A program made the translations under genes and the position numbers. A stretch of DNA of 64,000 nt, from contig DIYJ01000017.1 of the NCBI GenBank assembly GCA_002428995.1, forward strand, positions 186,001-250,000. Direction: 5' to 3'. Source of the stretch: Flavobacteriales bacterium UBA6057 (GTDB taxonomy: Bacteria > Bacteroidota > Bacteroidia > Flavobacteriales_G > Salibacteraceae). The notes under the pieces are model-generated. The model saw only the letters and a list, made by a program, of their open reading frames with translations. It was not told the DNA's origin and made no database searches. Position 1 is the first letter of the stretch. Every line of letters begins with the position of its first letter. Shown in pieces: positions 52,348 through 60,654 of the stretch.

Positions 52348-53871
52348 TCAGTACTCGGATTCGGAGGTGTCAACGGGTGGTTTTTCATACGACTCTAAAG
52401 GGATAAATGCCAGTAGCTCCTCGTACCGCTCGTTCACGATGCGGACAGGCTCATGCCTGGTTCTGCGCCTCATTTTCCGGCTGTAGTAGTAGGGAAAGAG
52501 TTGCAACAAGGCTGGACGGTACCCGGCATGGTGAAAGATGGCCGCATTGTGCGGCAAGGCCATGATTTCATCGGCTGTGATCACCGCGCGGGAAGACTCC
52601 TGTACTTTCCCGGTATGATCGACATGAGTGCGGGCGGTCAGTCCGATGATCCGTTCGAGCCGCTGTGCGGTTTCGAAAGACTGCTTGGGTAAGTACAAAG
52701 TGCTGGCCGTACCGCCTTCTACGATCGAAGTGGTTTTAGCTGCGCCTAACAGGTTCACCATCTGCTGGATGTCTTGCACCACCATCCCGATCGAGCACCG
52801 CTTCTTGCGGATGGTCGTGATCACGTTCACGAACTCTGGCAACAAGGCTACCCCGCAGTTGGCAAATTCTTCGAGCAAAAACGTGATCGGCAAGTCCTTC
52901 TTCTCCGGCTCTACCATCGCCATGTTGAACAACTCTGAATACAATACCATGATGAGGAACTTGTAGTATTCCAGCTCCGCTTCTGGGGTTTTGATGTAAA
53001 GCACTGTGGGCGTTTTGCGAAGGCTCCGCAAATCCAGAGAAGTCGTAGCTGTCAGCCGAGCAATGGCCGGATCACCGAACAGGTTCAGAGCCGCTTTCGC
53101 AGTCGAAAGCGCATTTTGGATTACCTTCTGATCCTGGGAAATAAATGCCAGGTACTCGCGATGGCTCTCTTCATCGGCATACTGCGCGATCAACAGGTCG
53201 ATCTTCTTGCCGTCCGTGCCAAATTCCAGCAGCAGGGTACGTAGGTTAGCCAGGTTCCGATACTTCGGATCGGGTTGGTTGACCAAGGCCACCCACAGCG
53301 GCACCAGGATTTGTTCGGCCAGGTTGTTCCAAAAGGCATCATTACCGTTGGTGTTTGGTAAGGCGCTACGGATGAGCAATGCCACCACCTTCCGAATGGC
53401 GGTGCGCGTCTGCACAAAATCCATCATGTTAAAAGTGTCCGAGTTCCGCGGATCCCCCAGACTAATCAGATGCACCTGAACTCCTTGTTTGGCCAAATAG
53501 CCACTCGTCTTTTCATAGAGTTCTCCGGGGTCGGTGACGACCATGCTCTGACCTTCCAGGTTGAGCAAAGTCGGAAGGATCGAGCACGCGGTTTTCCCGC
53601 TGCCAGTCTTTCCTACGATCAAAAAATGTTGATGCGACAGGTGCAGGCTCAGGTGGCGTTTGCCATCCACGCAAAACCCTTTGCTATTGGAAAAGAAGAA
53701 TCCAAAGCATCGTTCGAAAACAGACACGCGAAACCACCAGCGCTTTTTGCGCAGGAGTTGCCGCTGTTCCCACAAGCGCATCCATCGCCCGCTCCACAGC
53801 GGGTCTTTTTGAAACAAGAAATTTTCCATTAGTAACCAGGTGATAAGGGTGAGGATTAAAAAAGTGAGCAT
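52348..53871 (-). CDS. Type IV coupling protein (TraG/VirD4-like)
   Basis: 507 aa from the ATG at 53871; the frame extends two codons to TTG. One or two hydrophobic segments at the N-terminus (LTFLILTLITWLLMENFLF), then the ATPase: Walker A LIVGKTGSGKTACSILPTL, followed by VVTDPGELYEKTSGYLA, and Walker B LPITFLLEEFANCG, with a conserved QDIQQMVNLLG and GLTARTHVDHTG further on. It should link the relaxosome to a type IV secretion channel supplied in trans. In this element it lies upstream of mobC and the relaxase in the same direction. Confidence 0.9.
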   Translation of the reverse strand: MLTFLILTLITWLLMENFLFQKDPLWSGRWMRLWEQRQLLRKKRWWFRVSVFERCFGFFFSNSKGFCVDGKRHLSLHLSHQHFLIVGKTGSGKTACSILPTLLNLEGQSMVVTDPGELYEKTSGYLAKQGVQVHLISLGDPRNSDTFNMMDFVQTRTAIRKVVALLIRSALPNTNGNDAFWNNLAEQILVPLWVALVNQPDPKYRNLANLRTLLLEFGTDGKKIDLLIAQYADEESHREYLAFISQDQKVIQNALSTAKAALNLFGDPAIARLTATTSLDLRSLRKTPTVLYIKTPEAELEYYKFLIMVLYSELFNMAMVEPEKKDLPITFLLEEFANCGVALLPEFVNVITTIRKKRCSIGMVVQDIQQMVNLLGAAKTTSIVEGGTASTLYLPKQSFETAQRLERIIGLTARTHVDHTGKVQESSRAVITADEIMALPHNAAIFHHAGYRPALLQLFPYYYSRKMRRRTRHEPVRIVNERYEELLAFIPLESYEKPPVDTSESEY

Positions 53872-53900
53872 GAACAAGGAAAAGGAGGTACAAAGCCCCG

Positions 53901-53919
53901 CCCCACGCAGGGCGTGGGG
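53901..53919. terminator. Strong GC hairpin, possible terminator
   Basis: CCCCACGC and GCGTGGGG form a perfect 8-bp stem with a 3-nt loop, followed on the plus strand by TAGTTTTTATT. It lies between the 83-aa gene and the coupling-protein gene, both minus-strand, so it may also act as a leader hairpin for the latter. Confidence 0.4.
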
Positions 53920-54007
53920 TAGTTTTTATTCGGGACTGAGCGGTATAGCAGAGGTCGAAGCGCGGACGAAATTTTTCGGCCATTTTTTTTCGCTATCGCT
54001 CTCAGAA

Positions 54008-54259
54008 CTATTGTCGCTGGGACATCTGCTGTTTGTAGAGTCGCACAAACCAATCCGCCTGATACAGCCCGCAGCGTTCTAGCTTGCGGCTCAGGCGCTC
54101 AATCTTGCGCGAGGCGCGTTTGTCCCACCGAATCCACCGGTTGCTGTACGGTGGATGTCGGTCGCGCTTGTTCCAACAGCGGATCAGCCGCTCAGCATCA
54201 TACATGATGCTTTGTTTTTGCTTGGCTTCCCGGACGATCTGTGCCGTGGTCTTGCTCAT
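54008..54259 (-). CDS. Hypothetical basic protein, 83 aa
   Basis: MSKTTAQIVREAKQKQSIMY at the start, then a very basic, Trp- and Arg-rich region (RHPPYSNRWIRWDKRASRKI, ERLSRKLERCGLYQADWFVR). A nucleic-acid-binding role would fit the charge; nothing more can be said. Three bp behind the 678-aa membrane protein gene, same strand. Confidence 0.5.
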   Translation of the reverse strand: MSKTTAQIVREAKQKQSIMYDAERLIRCWNKRDRHPPYSNRWIRWDKRASRKIERLSRKLERCGLYQADWFVRLYKQQMSQRQ

Positions 54260-54262
54260 GGC

Positions 54263-56299
54263 TTAGAGGTTTGGTTTGATGTTGACACGCGCTCCCTTGG
54301 TTTCCAGCAGGGATTGATACAGTCGCTGCATGTGCAGCACGAGTCGATCCGTAGAACGATCCGGCCGATGGACAATGATGATCTCTATGCCCGTGAGCGG
54401 TTCAAGCTGGCATTCGTTCTGGAATGCCAGCATCACCGAGTCGGGGGCGTTCAGCAACGCTTCAACCCCGCCTGTTTCGTAGGCAGAAAACACCTCGCTG
54501 TTTTCCAAGAGATTGCTGAATATCACCAGCCGTTTATAGCGCGCGTCATCCTGAGCCAGTTCGTTCAAACAACGACACAGCGGCAGGTAGAGGCGACTGT
54601 ATTGCCGTCCGTATGGCGCATCCAGGGCTTGGCTCATCAAGTCGTCCAGGTGATCCACAAATGCCTGTTTGCGCTGCTCCCGCTTCTGAGGGTTCTCCAA
54701 CACACTGCCGTAGTCCCACTCGGTTTGGTAGCGATGGTTCAGGCTTACGTCTTCCAACAGGAAAAACGAAGCCTCATAGTGATTCGGTGGTTTTGAGCCG
54801 GGCGTCTCTTCCAGTAGTGCAAGGAGATGTTCAGCGGTTTGATGAACCGGTATTTGCAAGGAATCCGTGACATCAATAGCCGCAACTACTTTGCTCGTAA
54901 CCGGGGCTGAATCGACCAACTGACAGCCCCCTAAGGTCGCGCTGACCAGCATCAGCAGACTCACAGCAGCAGAAGCAAATCCACCGGCTCGCGGTATCAT
55001 CGCAGGTTCAGCCGAGGGATGAGACTGATTGGATTCGTCAAAAAACTCATTGAAGTTTTCGAAGTAGAGATGTAATTCAGGCAACGGATCATTCCAGTAT
55101 GGCGGGCGTTCTGATTCCATCCGGGTCGCGTAGTTCGCTTGACGGAATCGCTGGATGGTCAGGTTCTTGATAGCGACTGCCTGTTGCTCGATGGCTTGGC
55201 CATACTGCCAGGTATCAAAGAACCTGGACTGAATGGACTCGTCTTCACGAATGAGGGGATGAACATGGGCTTGCAGTGCTTCAATCTGAGCGGTGTGCGT
55301 CTCCCGGATGCGCTCGTACTCCGCTTCATAAGCACGTTGAACATCCTCTGCTCGTGCCTCCGCCTGAAACAAGGCGTTGGCTTTCTCCGCCACTTCCTGG
55401 GTAAGCCGTTGCTTCTTCTGAAACGCCTCTTTGTTCTTTGGGTGAAACATCATCGAAGCCCAAGTCGCTGCGAAGAACAAGATGGTGTTGAGGATGGTGA
55501 AGAAGATGAGCGACAGGAATGATCCCAGCTCTCCAATGCGCATCAGTCCAGTCGCCAAAAAGAACACCAACATGCCGATTGCCACCAACCGGATCGTCTG
55601 CTTTTTCTGCGGTGCGTTTGATTGCTTGGCATACATGCCGAGAAAATGTGCGATTAGGCACTGCGAAGCCGAAACACCCATGACCAACAGGACCACCACT
55701 GCGATATTCCAGCCAAAGGCCAGGAAGGAAGCGAACAGTTGCGGAATTTCCCCTAAAAACACCGCGATCAGCACAAGGATGTACACCGCTTTATGGAAGC
55801 CATATTGCGCCTCCGGGCTGATCAGCGCCAGTTGGTGTTGAGCCTGGGAATGCTGCTCATGGCACCGTTCCATCTGCTCATTGGCCCGTTCTATTTTTCC
55901 TTGGAAGTGCGTATCGGTTTGCAGCAGGGCCTTTTCCTGCTGGATCTCCACTTGGTCGATCTCCTGTTGCTGGCGGTTATCGAAGGAAAGACCCTGGCGT
56001 TCGATCTCCTGTTTTATTCTCATCCCCTGCTGATACAGGGTTTGCAGTTTCCCTCCAACTCTGGATCGGTTTTGCTCCACGACTCCCTGAATCGTATCGA
56101 CATAGCCTTGTTCTGCCGGAGTCAGTTTGGTTTCCGAGGTGGACGGTTTCTTGATGCGAGCAAGTAACTCTCCTTCCTTCTCCGCTTGTGCCGGGAGTTC
56201 GACTTCTAGGTGCTGAATTTTACGATCCACCACTGGATCGTGAACCGTGTCTTTGAGAGGTTGCCCGAATACACGTTCTGTAAATAATGACGACTTCAT
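54263..56299 (-). CDS. Membrane protein with coiled coil, four membrane helices and VWA-like C-terminus
   Basis: 678 aa. Residues 1-165 are charged coiled coil (VEVELPAQAEKEGELLARI-like, EIERQGLSFDNRQQQEIDQV). Four membrane helices follow at ~165-290 (AVYILVLIAVFLGEIPQLFA, AFGWNIAVVVLLVMGVSASQ, LVAIGMLVFFLATGLMRIG, LIFFTILNTILFFAATWASM), then a second coiled coil (~295-385). A fifth hydrophobic stretch ends in a lipobox-like LGGCQ (~455). The last ~200 residues look like a VWA domain: VVAAIDVTDSLQIPV has DxTxS in place of DxSxS, with RLVIFSNLLENSEV later. Such a combination is not familiar to me. It is encoded upstream of the coupling protein on the same strand. Role in mating or in defence is open. 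Confidence 0.6.
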   Translation of the reverse strand: MKSSLFTERVFGQPLKDTVHDPVVDRKIQHLEVELPAQAEKEGELLARIKKPSTSETKLTPAEQGYVDTIQGVVEQNRSRVGGKLQTLYQQGMRIKQEIERQGLSFDNRQQQEIDQVEIQQEKALLQTDTHFQGKIERANEQMERCHEQHSQAQHQLALISPEAQYGFHKAVYILVLIAVFLGEIPQLFASFLAFGWNIAVVVLLVMGVSASQCLIAHFLGMYAKQSNAPQKKQTIRLVAIGMLVFFLATGLMRIGELGSFLSLIFFTILNTILFFAATWASMMFHPKNKEAFQKKQRLTQEVAEKANALFQAEARAEDVQRAYEAEYERIRETHTAQIEALQAHVHPLIREDESIQSRFFDTWQYGQAIEQQAVAIKNLTIQRFRQANYATRMESERPPYWNDPLPELHLYFENFNEFFDESNQSHPSAEPAMIPRAGGFASAAVSLLMLVSATLGGCQLVDSAPVTSKVVAAIDVTDSLQIPVHQTAEHLLALLEETPGSKPPNHYEASFFLLEDVSLNHRYQTEWDYGSVLENPQKREQRKQAFVDHLDDLMSQALDAPYGRQYSRLYLPLCRCLNELAQDDARYKRLVIFSNLLENSEVFSAYETGGVEALLNAPDSVMLAFQNECQLEPLTGIEIIIVHRPDRSTDRLVLHMQRLYQSLLETKGARVNIKPNL

Positions 56300-56337
56300 A
56301 ACCTTTGATTTTGTTTGTCAGCGTGCAGATTCTCTGT

Positions 56338-56400
56338 CATGCCGCAAGGTTGAACGGGCATGCCGCAGAAGCCCGACCAATTAGGGTGCTGATTAGGGTG
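56338..56400. repeat. Two pairs of short direct repeats upstream of the 678-aa gene
   Basis: CATGCCGCA at 56338-56346 and 56359-56367 (21-bp spacing), and ATTAGGGTG at 56380-56388 and 56392-56400 (12-bp spacing). They fill the 134-bp gap between two minus-strand genes and could be regulator sites. Confidence 0.4.
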
Positions 56401-56433
56401 TGTTTAGCTGATTTATGTGCGGAAACCCTTGTG

Positions 56434-56937
56434 CTACTTGAAATCCGGGTACGGGAATAATTCCTGCGCTTCCAACGCTCGTTTCTTCAAATACCGCATT
56501 CCAGAGCGAGAAGTTGATCCATCGGAGGCGTCAATAAAATAGTAGTTCGGTTCCTTGATGGTTCCCGGAAATTGTAAGTCCTGCATCGTAAAATCTTTGC
56601 CTTCCAGGGCGAAATCCGCTTTTTGTCGGATGCTTCCCTTGATGTTTAAGACCGGTCGGAGGCTATCCCAAGCAAAAAACCTTCTGCGTGAAGGGTAGTG
56701 CGTCAATCCGCATATTCGATCGGGGAATCCATAGTCGAGGGCTCCATCCTTCCCAAAAATTGCCTGCCGGTACTGCATGATGCTTTGCAGAATGTGGTGG
56801 AAATGGTCAATACCCTTTTGTCCAAGAAACTCATATGCCTCCTGGGTCGGACAAGGCACACCGTCATAGAGGTACTTACCTCGCTTCTCGCTGTTGTAGT
56901 AATGAGGGAGAACAAAGCCAGACTCTATTTTGGGCAT
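56434..56937 (-). CDS. Hypothetical protein, 167 aa
   Basis: Cytosolic alpha/beta protein without recognised family: MPKIESGFVLPHYYNSEKRG, EFLGQKGIDHFHHILQSIMQ, AIFGKDGALDYGFPDRICGL, and a basic end (GMRYLKKRALEAQELFPYPD). Divergent from the TPR protein gene (ATGs 42 bp apart), so the two may share control. Start ATG at 56937 agrees with the short intergenic gap. Confidence 0.5.
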   Translation of the reverse strand: MPKIESGFVLPHYYNSEKRGKYLYDGVPCPTQEAYEFLGQKGIDHFHHILQSIMQYRQAIFGKDGALDYGFPDRICGLTHYPSRRRFFAWDSLRPVLNIKGSIRQKADFALEGKDFTMQDLQFPGTIKEPNYYFIDASDGSTSRSGMRYLKKRALEAQELFPYPDFK

Positions 56938-56979
56938 TCACTACTATTGTGCGCATATGTTAGAAAATGTCAAATCCTT

Positions 56980-59415
56980 ATGAAACCCGATCTCTACCTG
57001 CTCCAACAAAAACTATTTACAGCTCTTAATACCAGCTTGTCTGACCTCGACCAAAGGCAGGACACCTGGGACAATACCTACCAAAAGTTTTCAGAGTATG
57101 TCGAGGAAAGAATGGGAGGCCATAAGGAGGATTACAATACCGGCAATGGACGGTTCACAAAAGAACATTTGGAGACATTCGGGAAGAAATGGCAAGCCTA
57201 TATTAAACACTCTCCGGGAAGAAGAAAGACGATACCTAAGAAAGGAGAATGTATAGCGGACATCCGCGCTTTCCGTAATCTCCTTGAAAAGGGCGTGGCT
57301 GGATTCCGAAGGCAGACGAAGTCGATTGATGTTGACAATTATGATTCATACTCGGTTTTCTTGGGTTACTATGGGTATCAAGACTTCCAAAAACAAAACG
57401 AGCAGGAGATTGAAGCGATCAGAACAGACTGGAAAGAGAACCGTCAGAAGGAAGCAGAATCGCACCCGCATACAACTGTTCATCAGGGCGCTACGAAACG
57501 TGGTTCGAAGAACACGCTGTTACCCAGCTCACGATTCATAAGGTATTCGGCTCCTTTGACAGTGGTGTTGTTAGTGGTAGTTTATTGGCAGGTTTGGAGA
57601 ATTGAACCCGACACAACTGAACCAAAGCGGATCAAGATCAACGAACTTTCCACTCAGTTTATATCAAAAGACTCTCGGACGTTCAAACTGCTGATCGTCC
57701 CGTTTTTCAAGAAACCGATAGACATTGCTGACTACGGCTATTTCAATGAGAAGCAATTGCTGAATCGCTTTCTCAGCATTAAGGAAGAAGACAGCCTGGA
57801 TTTAGAAGTCCGATTTGTGATCCCCGATCAAGTGATTGACCAGCCTTCACAAGCACGATCCATTACCGATACTACGGATATTGATATGATCCTTTGGGGG
57901 CAATTTGAATCCAACTGCCACGCTGGAAATCGCATTTGCATCAACTATACCACCTCCGGCAGGGTGTTTGGATTTGAGGGGGAACAGCCCTCAAAACAGG
58001 AAGGGTCTTCCCAATTCCAGGCACTCCAATTTTCAAGCACCTTATCGGACGGGTACCTCCAAGAGTCCATTGACAACATCGTTTTCTGGACTCTCGCCAA
58101 CTACTACTCCAAGCGCGGGAAAAACAAGAAGGCGTGGCAATCCGCGGAACTCATCATTCGACCGAATGAATGCAACAGCGAAGTGCTTTCCAAAACTGCG
58201 TTTTGGGCATTTCGAGCACAGGAACTTGATCGAGCCTTGGAGTTAACAAGAGCGGAACTCACCTGCCGCATTCTGGGCAAAGCCCAACCAAATATTGCGT
58301 ATCAGGAGCTTTTTGCGCTGAATACATCCGATACTTCAATCATTGATTCGAGTGTGGCCTGGGCTTGGGGTGATTTGGGGAATGCTCTGTCCTTCAAGGA
58401 AAAAACTTCTGATAGTCTATCGATGAAGGCATACCAAAAGTCGCTTCAAGTCATCCCGGACAATGACATTGCTTTGATGCGATTAGGGATGATGCATGAA
58501 CGAAGCGATCTCGATTCAGCCATTGGGTATTTCGAAAAACTAGTAGAGGTCAATCCCGAATTGGAGATTTTGGGAGATGAGCATATTGGTGACTTATACC
58601 AGCGGAAGGGAAATGTAAAAAAGGCGGCAGAGCACTATGTGAAGGCGCTGCAAAACAATCCTGATAATGCGTTCGCTATGGTGTCTTTTGGTCAGCTATT
58701 CGCAAGAACAGGTGATACCAATTCAGCCAGACAACTCTTTCAAAGGGCCGTTGAGGTAGAGTCTGAAAATTGGAGCATTTGGGATGACAAAGGGAGTTTT
58801 CATGTTGCCATTGGCGAATATGAAACGGCCGTTTCCTGCTATGATAGATCAATCGAACTGAACAATGATTACAAAAAGTTGTGGCTTTTTAGAGCTAGGG
58901 CATACAAAGGAATGGAAGCTTGGGAGAAAGCGATTACCAGCTATGAACGCGCCACGGAAATAGACTCCAATTATACCGTAGCATGGCTTGAAGAATATGA
59001 GGTTCATCTTGATTTGAATAACTCGTCAGAGGCGTTGAAAACATTGGAACGTGCCGCTGAATTAAACCCTGAGAGTTCTGAAGTCCATGAAAAACTCGCG
59101 GACTTTTACCTGATTCTAGGCAGATCGGAAGCTGCACGACTTAGTTATGAGAAGGTTCTCGAACTACACGAGGGATGTCATCCTGTGAGCAGGCTGTACA
59201 TCGGGAATTCCTACATGATCGACCGTAACTATCCAGAGGCATTACAATCCTACAAATTAGCCTTGGACAAAATATGTGACTGTCATAAGGTGGTCACGCA
59301 GTTTGAGGGCTACTTTGAGTACTTCAGTAGCATGGGGGTCGATCACAATAACTGTGAGAGCATGAGGGATAGCCTCTCGCTGTATTGCGACCGCAAGCAC
59401 AGCATGAAAAGCTAG
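56980..59415 (+). CDS. Membrane-anchored TPR protein with TolB-like domain
   Basis: 811 aa from the ATG at 56980; the frame is open 94 codons further but would cross the divergent gene. Residues 1-185 are a charged, helical, presumably cytoplasmic domain. One membrane helix follows at ~190-206 (APLTVVLLVVVYWQVW). Then a TolB/FlgO-like segment (TFKLLIVPFFKKPIDIADYG, DMILWGQFESNCHAG) and about ten TPR units to the end (WDDKGSFHVAIGEYETAVSC, LWLFRARAYKGMEAWEKAIT, YLILGRSEAARLSYEKVLEL). The layout is that of Bacteroidota one-pass sensors, but the N-terminal domain is not a known kinase, cyclase or HTH that I can recognise. A terminator follows. Confidence 0.65.
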   Translation: MKPDLYLLQQKLFTALNTSLSDLDQRQDTWDNTYQKFSEYVEERMGGHKEDYNTGNGRFTKEHLETFGKKWQAYIKHSPGRRKTIPKKGECIADIRAFRNLLEKGVAGFRRQTKSIDVDNYDSYSVFLGYYGYQDFQKQNEQEIEAIRTDWKENRQKEAESHPHTTVHQGATKRGSKNTLLPSSRFIRYSAPLTVVLLVVVYWQVWRIEPDTTEPKRIKINELSTQFISKDSRTFKLLIVPFFKKPIDIADYGYFNEKQLLNRFLSIKEEDSLDLEVRFVIPDQVIDQPSQARSITDTTDIDMILWGQFESNCHAGNRICINYTTSGRVFGFEGEQPSKQEGSSQFQALQFSSTLSDGYLQESIDNIVFWTLANYYSKRGKNKKAWQSAELIIRPNECNSEVLSKTAFWAFRAQELDRALELTRAELTCRILGKAQPNIAYQELFALNTSDTSIIDSSVAWAWGDLGNALSFKEKTSDSLSMKAYQKSLQVIPDNDIALMRLGMMHERSDLDSAIGYFEKLVEVNPELEILGDEHIGDLYQRKGNVKKAAEHYVKALQNNPDNAFAMVSFGQLFARTGDTNSARQLFQRAVEVESENWSIWDDKGSFHVAIGEYETAVSCYDRSIELNNDYKKLWLFRARAYKGMEAWEKAITSYERATEIDSNYTVAWLEEYEVHLDLNNSSEALKTLERAAELNPESSEVHEKLADFYLILGRSEAARLSYEKVLELHEGCHPVSRLYIGNSYMIDRNYPEALQSYKLALDKICDCHKVVTQFEGYFEYFSSMGVDHNNCESMRDSLSLYCDRKHSMKS

Positions 59416-59437
59416 TTGTTTTGGATAGACATAAAAA

Positions 59438-59462
59438 AAGCCTGGACACTCTGTCCAGGCTT
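59438..59462. terminator. Bidirectional terminator
   Basis: AAGCCTGGAC and GTCCAGGCTT form a perfect 10-bp stem with a 5-nt loop, preceded by an A-run. It lies between the convergent TPR and T9SS-cargo genes. Confidence 0.75.
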
Positions 59463-59485
59463 ACGGAACTGCTGCAAAATATTTC

Positions 59486-60223
59486 TTATTGCTTCACAAT
59501 GATCGAAGACTGACCACTGCTGGTTTTGATCATGTATAAACCGGCTTCAAGGTCTGATACATCGAAACGCATTTCTCGGTCAGAAAGTCGCTGTAGAGGT
59601 ACATCCAATGGCTGGCCGCTGAGACTGTACACCCTCAGGGCGGATGGTTGCTCAACAGGGCCATTGACAATGATAAATTCCTCAGCAGGATTGGGGTACA
59701 TCTTCAGGTGCGTTCGTTGATCATTCTTGGCAATACCTGTTGGTACAGTATCGGCATCAAGATCGAGTCGAGTGCCGAGGTTCAAGAGGGTGTCAATATT
59801 CTCAAAGATGTGATCAGCAGTGTCTTTGAGTAAGACGCTCACCTCTAGCTGACCATTCAAGATGGAACTGTTTTCCAGGAAGGGAATGATCGGAATAATG
59901 GTGGTAGTGGAATCAGTTCTTGGACTCGTGCTGGTGTCAGTAATAACCGTCAATATGATCAGCAGGCTATCATATGAGGATGGTACGGTATGCATTGGTG
60001 AATCATTCAGCCCCATTCCGGCTGGTAAGCCAATGACATATTCAATATGCGCTTGGCTGTTGGTCGTATCGGCCACGAGGGAAAGGATTTCCTGGGCATT
60101 GTGCTTCTGCGGCATTCCAAAAAGATGGACTAGGATCATGGCCAATCGCCAGAATTGTCCACTATGCGCAAAAGCGTTGAACCAGAGACTAAGCTGAGAA
60201 GAAAAGAGAAGAGGTCGAGTCAT
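59486..60223 (-). CDS. Secreted protein with type IX secretion sorting domain
   Basis: 245 aa. The C-terminal ~75 residues are a type A T9SS sorting domain: LKMYPNPAEEFIIVNGPVEQ, LRVYSLSGQPLDVPLQRL and DLEAGLYMIKTSSGQSSIIV. The N-terminus from Met1 has a plain hydrophilic start; Met29 (MILVHLFGMPQKHNAQ) would look more like a signal peptide, so the start is uncertain. The part between is Thr/Asp/Ile-rich without recognised domain. T9SS machinery must be on the host chromosome. Finding such cargo on a mobile element, with an operator in its promoter, is uncommon. Confidence 0.75.
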   Translation of the reverse strand: MTRPLLFSSQLSLWFNAFAHSGQFWRLAMILVHLFGMPQKHNAQEILSLVADTTNSQAHIEYVIGLPAGMGLNDSPMHTVPSSYDSLLIILTVITDTSTSPRTDSTTTIIPIIPFLENSSILNGQLEVSVLLKDTADHIFENIDTLLNLGTRLDLDADTVPTGIAKNDQRTHLKMYPNPAEEFIIVNGPVEQPSALRVYSLSGQPLDVPLQRLSDREMRFDVSDLEAGLYMIKTSSGQSSIIVKQ

Positions 60224-60248
60224 AAGAGTTAGTTATTGATTTGGAAAT

Positions 60249-60256
60249 CAAATATA
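60249..60256 (-). promoter_or_regulatory. -7 box (TATATTTG) for the T9SS cargo gene
   Basis: Exact TATATTTG on the minus strand, 25 bp before the ATG at 60223. The inverted repeat at 60270-60288 covers the expected -33 region. Confidence 0.55.
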
Positions 60257-60269
60257 CTACTCATTAATA

Positions 60270-60288
60270 GTTACTTATAAGTAGTAAC
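60270..60288. promoter_or_regulatory. Candidate operator GTTACT-N7-AGTAAC
   Basis: A perfect 6-bp inverted repeat with a 7-bp centre that itself extends the symmetry (ACTTATAAGT). It lies between the divergent T9SS cargo gene and the HTH gene at 60319, the likely binding protein. Confidence 0.5.
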
Positions 60289-60318
60289 GAATAAGTTATC
60301 GTACAAGGTCATTTGTGC

Positions 60319-60555
60319 ATGGCCAAGAACTTATCCCCTGAGGAAATGCGTATGCGACTCGGAGAGCGCATCAAAACAATTCGCATTGCCAAAGGCTATT
60401 CAAACTATGAGAATTTCGCCTTTGACAAGGGCATCCCTCGTGCTCAGTTTGGGCGCTATGAGCAAGGTCAAGATTTGCGATTTACCAGCTTGGTCAAACT
60501 GGTACAGGCATTCGACATGACCCTGGAAGAATTTTTCAGCGAGGGGTTCGACTAG
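60319..60555 (+). CDS. XRE-family helix-turn-helix regulator
   Basis: 78 aa from the ATG at 60319; the frame opens two codons earlier with TTG. The HTH is RLGERIKTIRIAKGYSNYEN, AFDKGIPRAQFGRYEQGQDL and TSLVKLVQAFDMTLEEFFS, the single-domain layout of XRE/Cro-like repressors found on Bacteroidota mobile elements. It probably binds the inverted repeat at 60270-60288 and controls itself and the divergent secreted-protein gene. Confidence 0.8.
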   Translation: MAKNLSPEEMRMRLGERIKTIRIAKGYSNYENFAFDKGIPRAQFGRYEQGQDLRFTSLVKLVQAFDMTLEEFFSEGFD

Positions 60556-60557
60556 GT

Positions 60558-60577
60558 AAAGAATCCGTGGATTTTCT
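60558..60577. repeat. Element palindrome, copy 4 (imperfect arms)
   Basis: AAAGAATCCGTGGATTTTCT, with the symmetrical core AATCC-GT-GGATT. It starts 2 bp after the HTH gene stop, in the 99-bp gap before the DUF2971 gene. Confidence 0.45.
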
Positions 60578-60654
60578 GTGGTTGTTGAAAGATTTTATCC
60601 TGTTCCTAGAGAGAGAGTTTCACTTCATCAGTAAAGGGTAATACCTTGTCCGGT

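Noticed and set aside
56698..56979. 94-codon N-terminal extension of the TPR protein
   Set aside because: It is antisense to the start of the divergent 167-aa gene and has no domain features; the ATG at 56980 is preferred.
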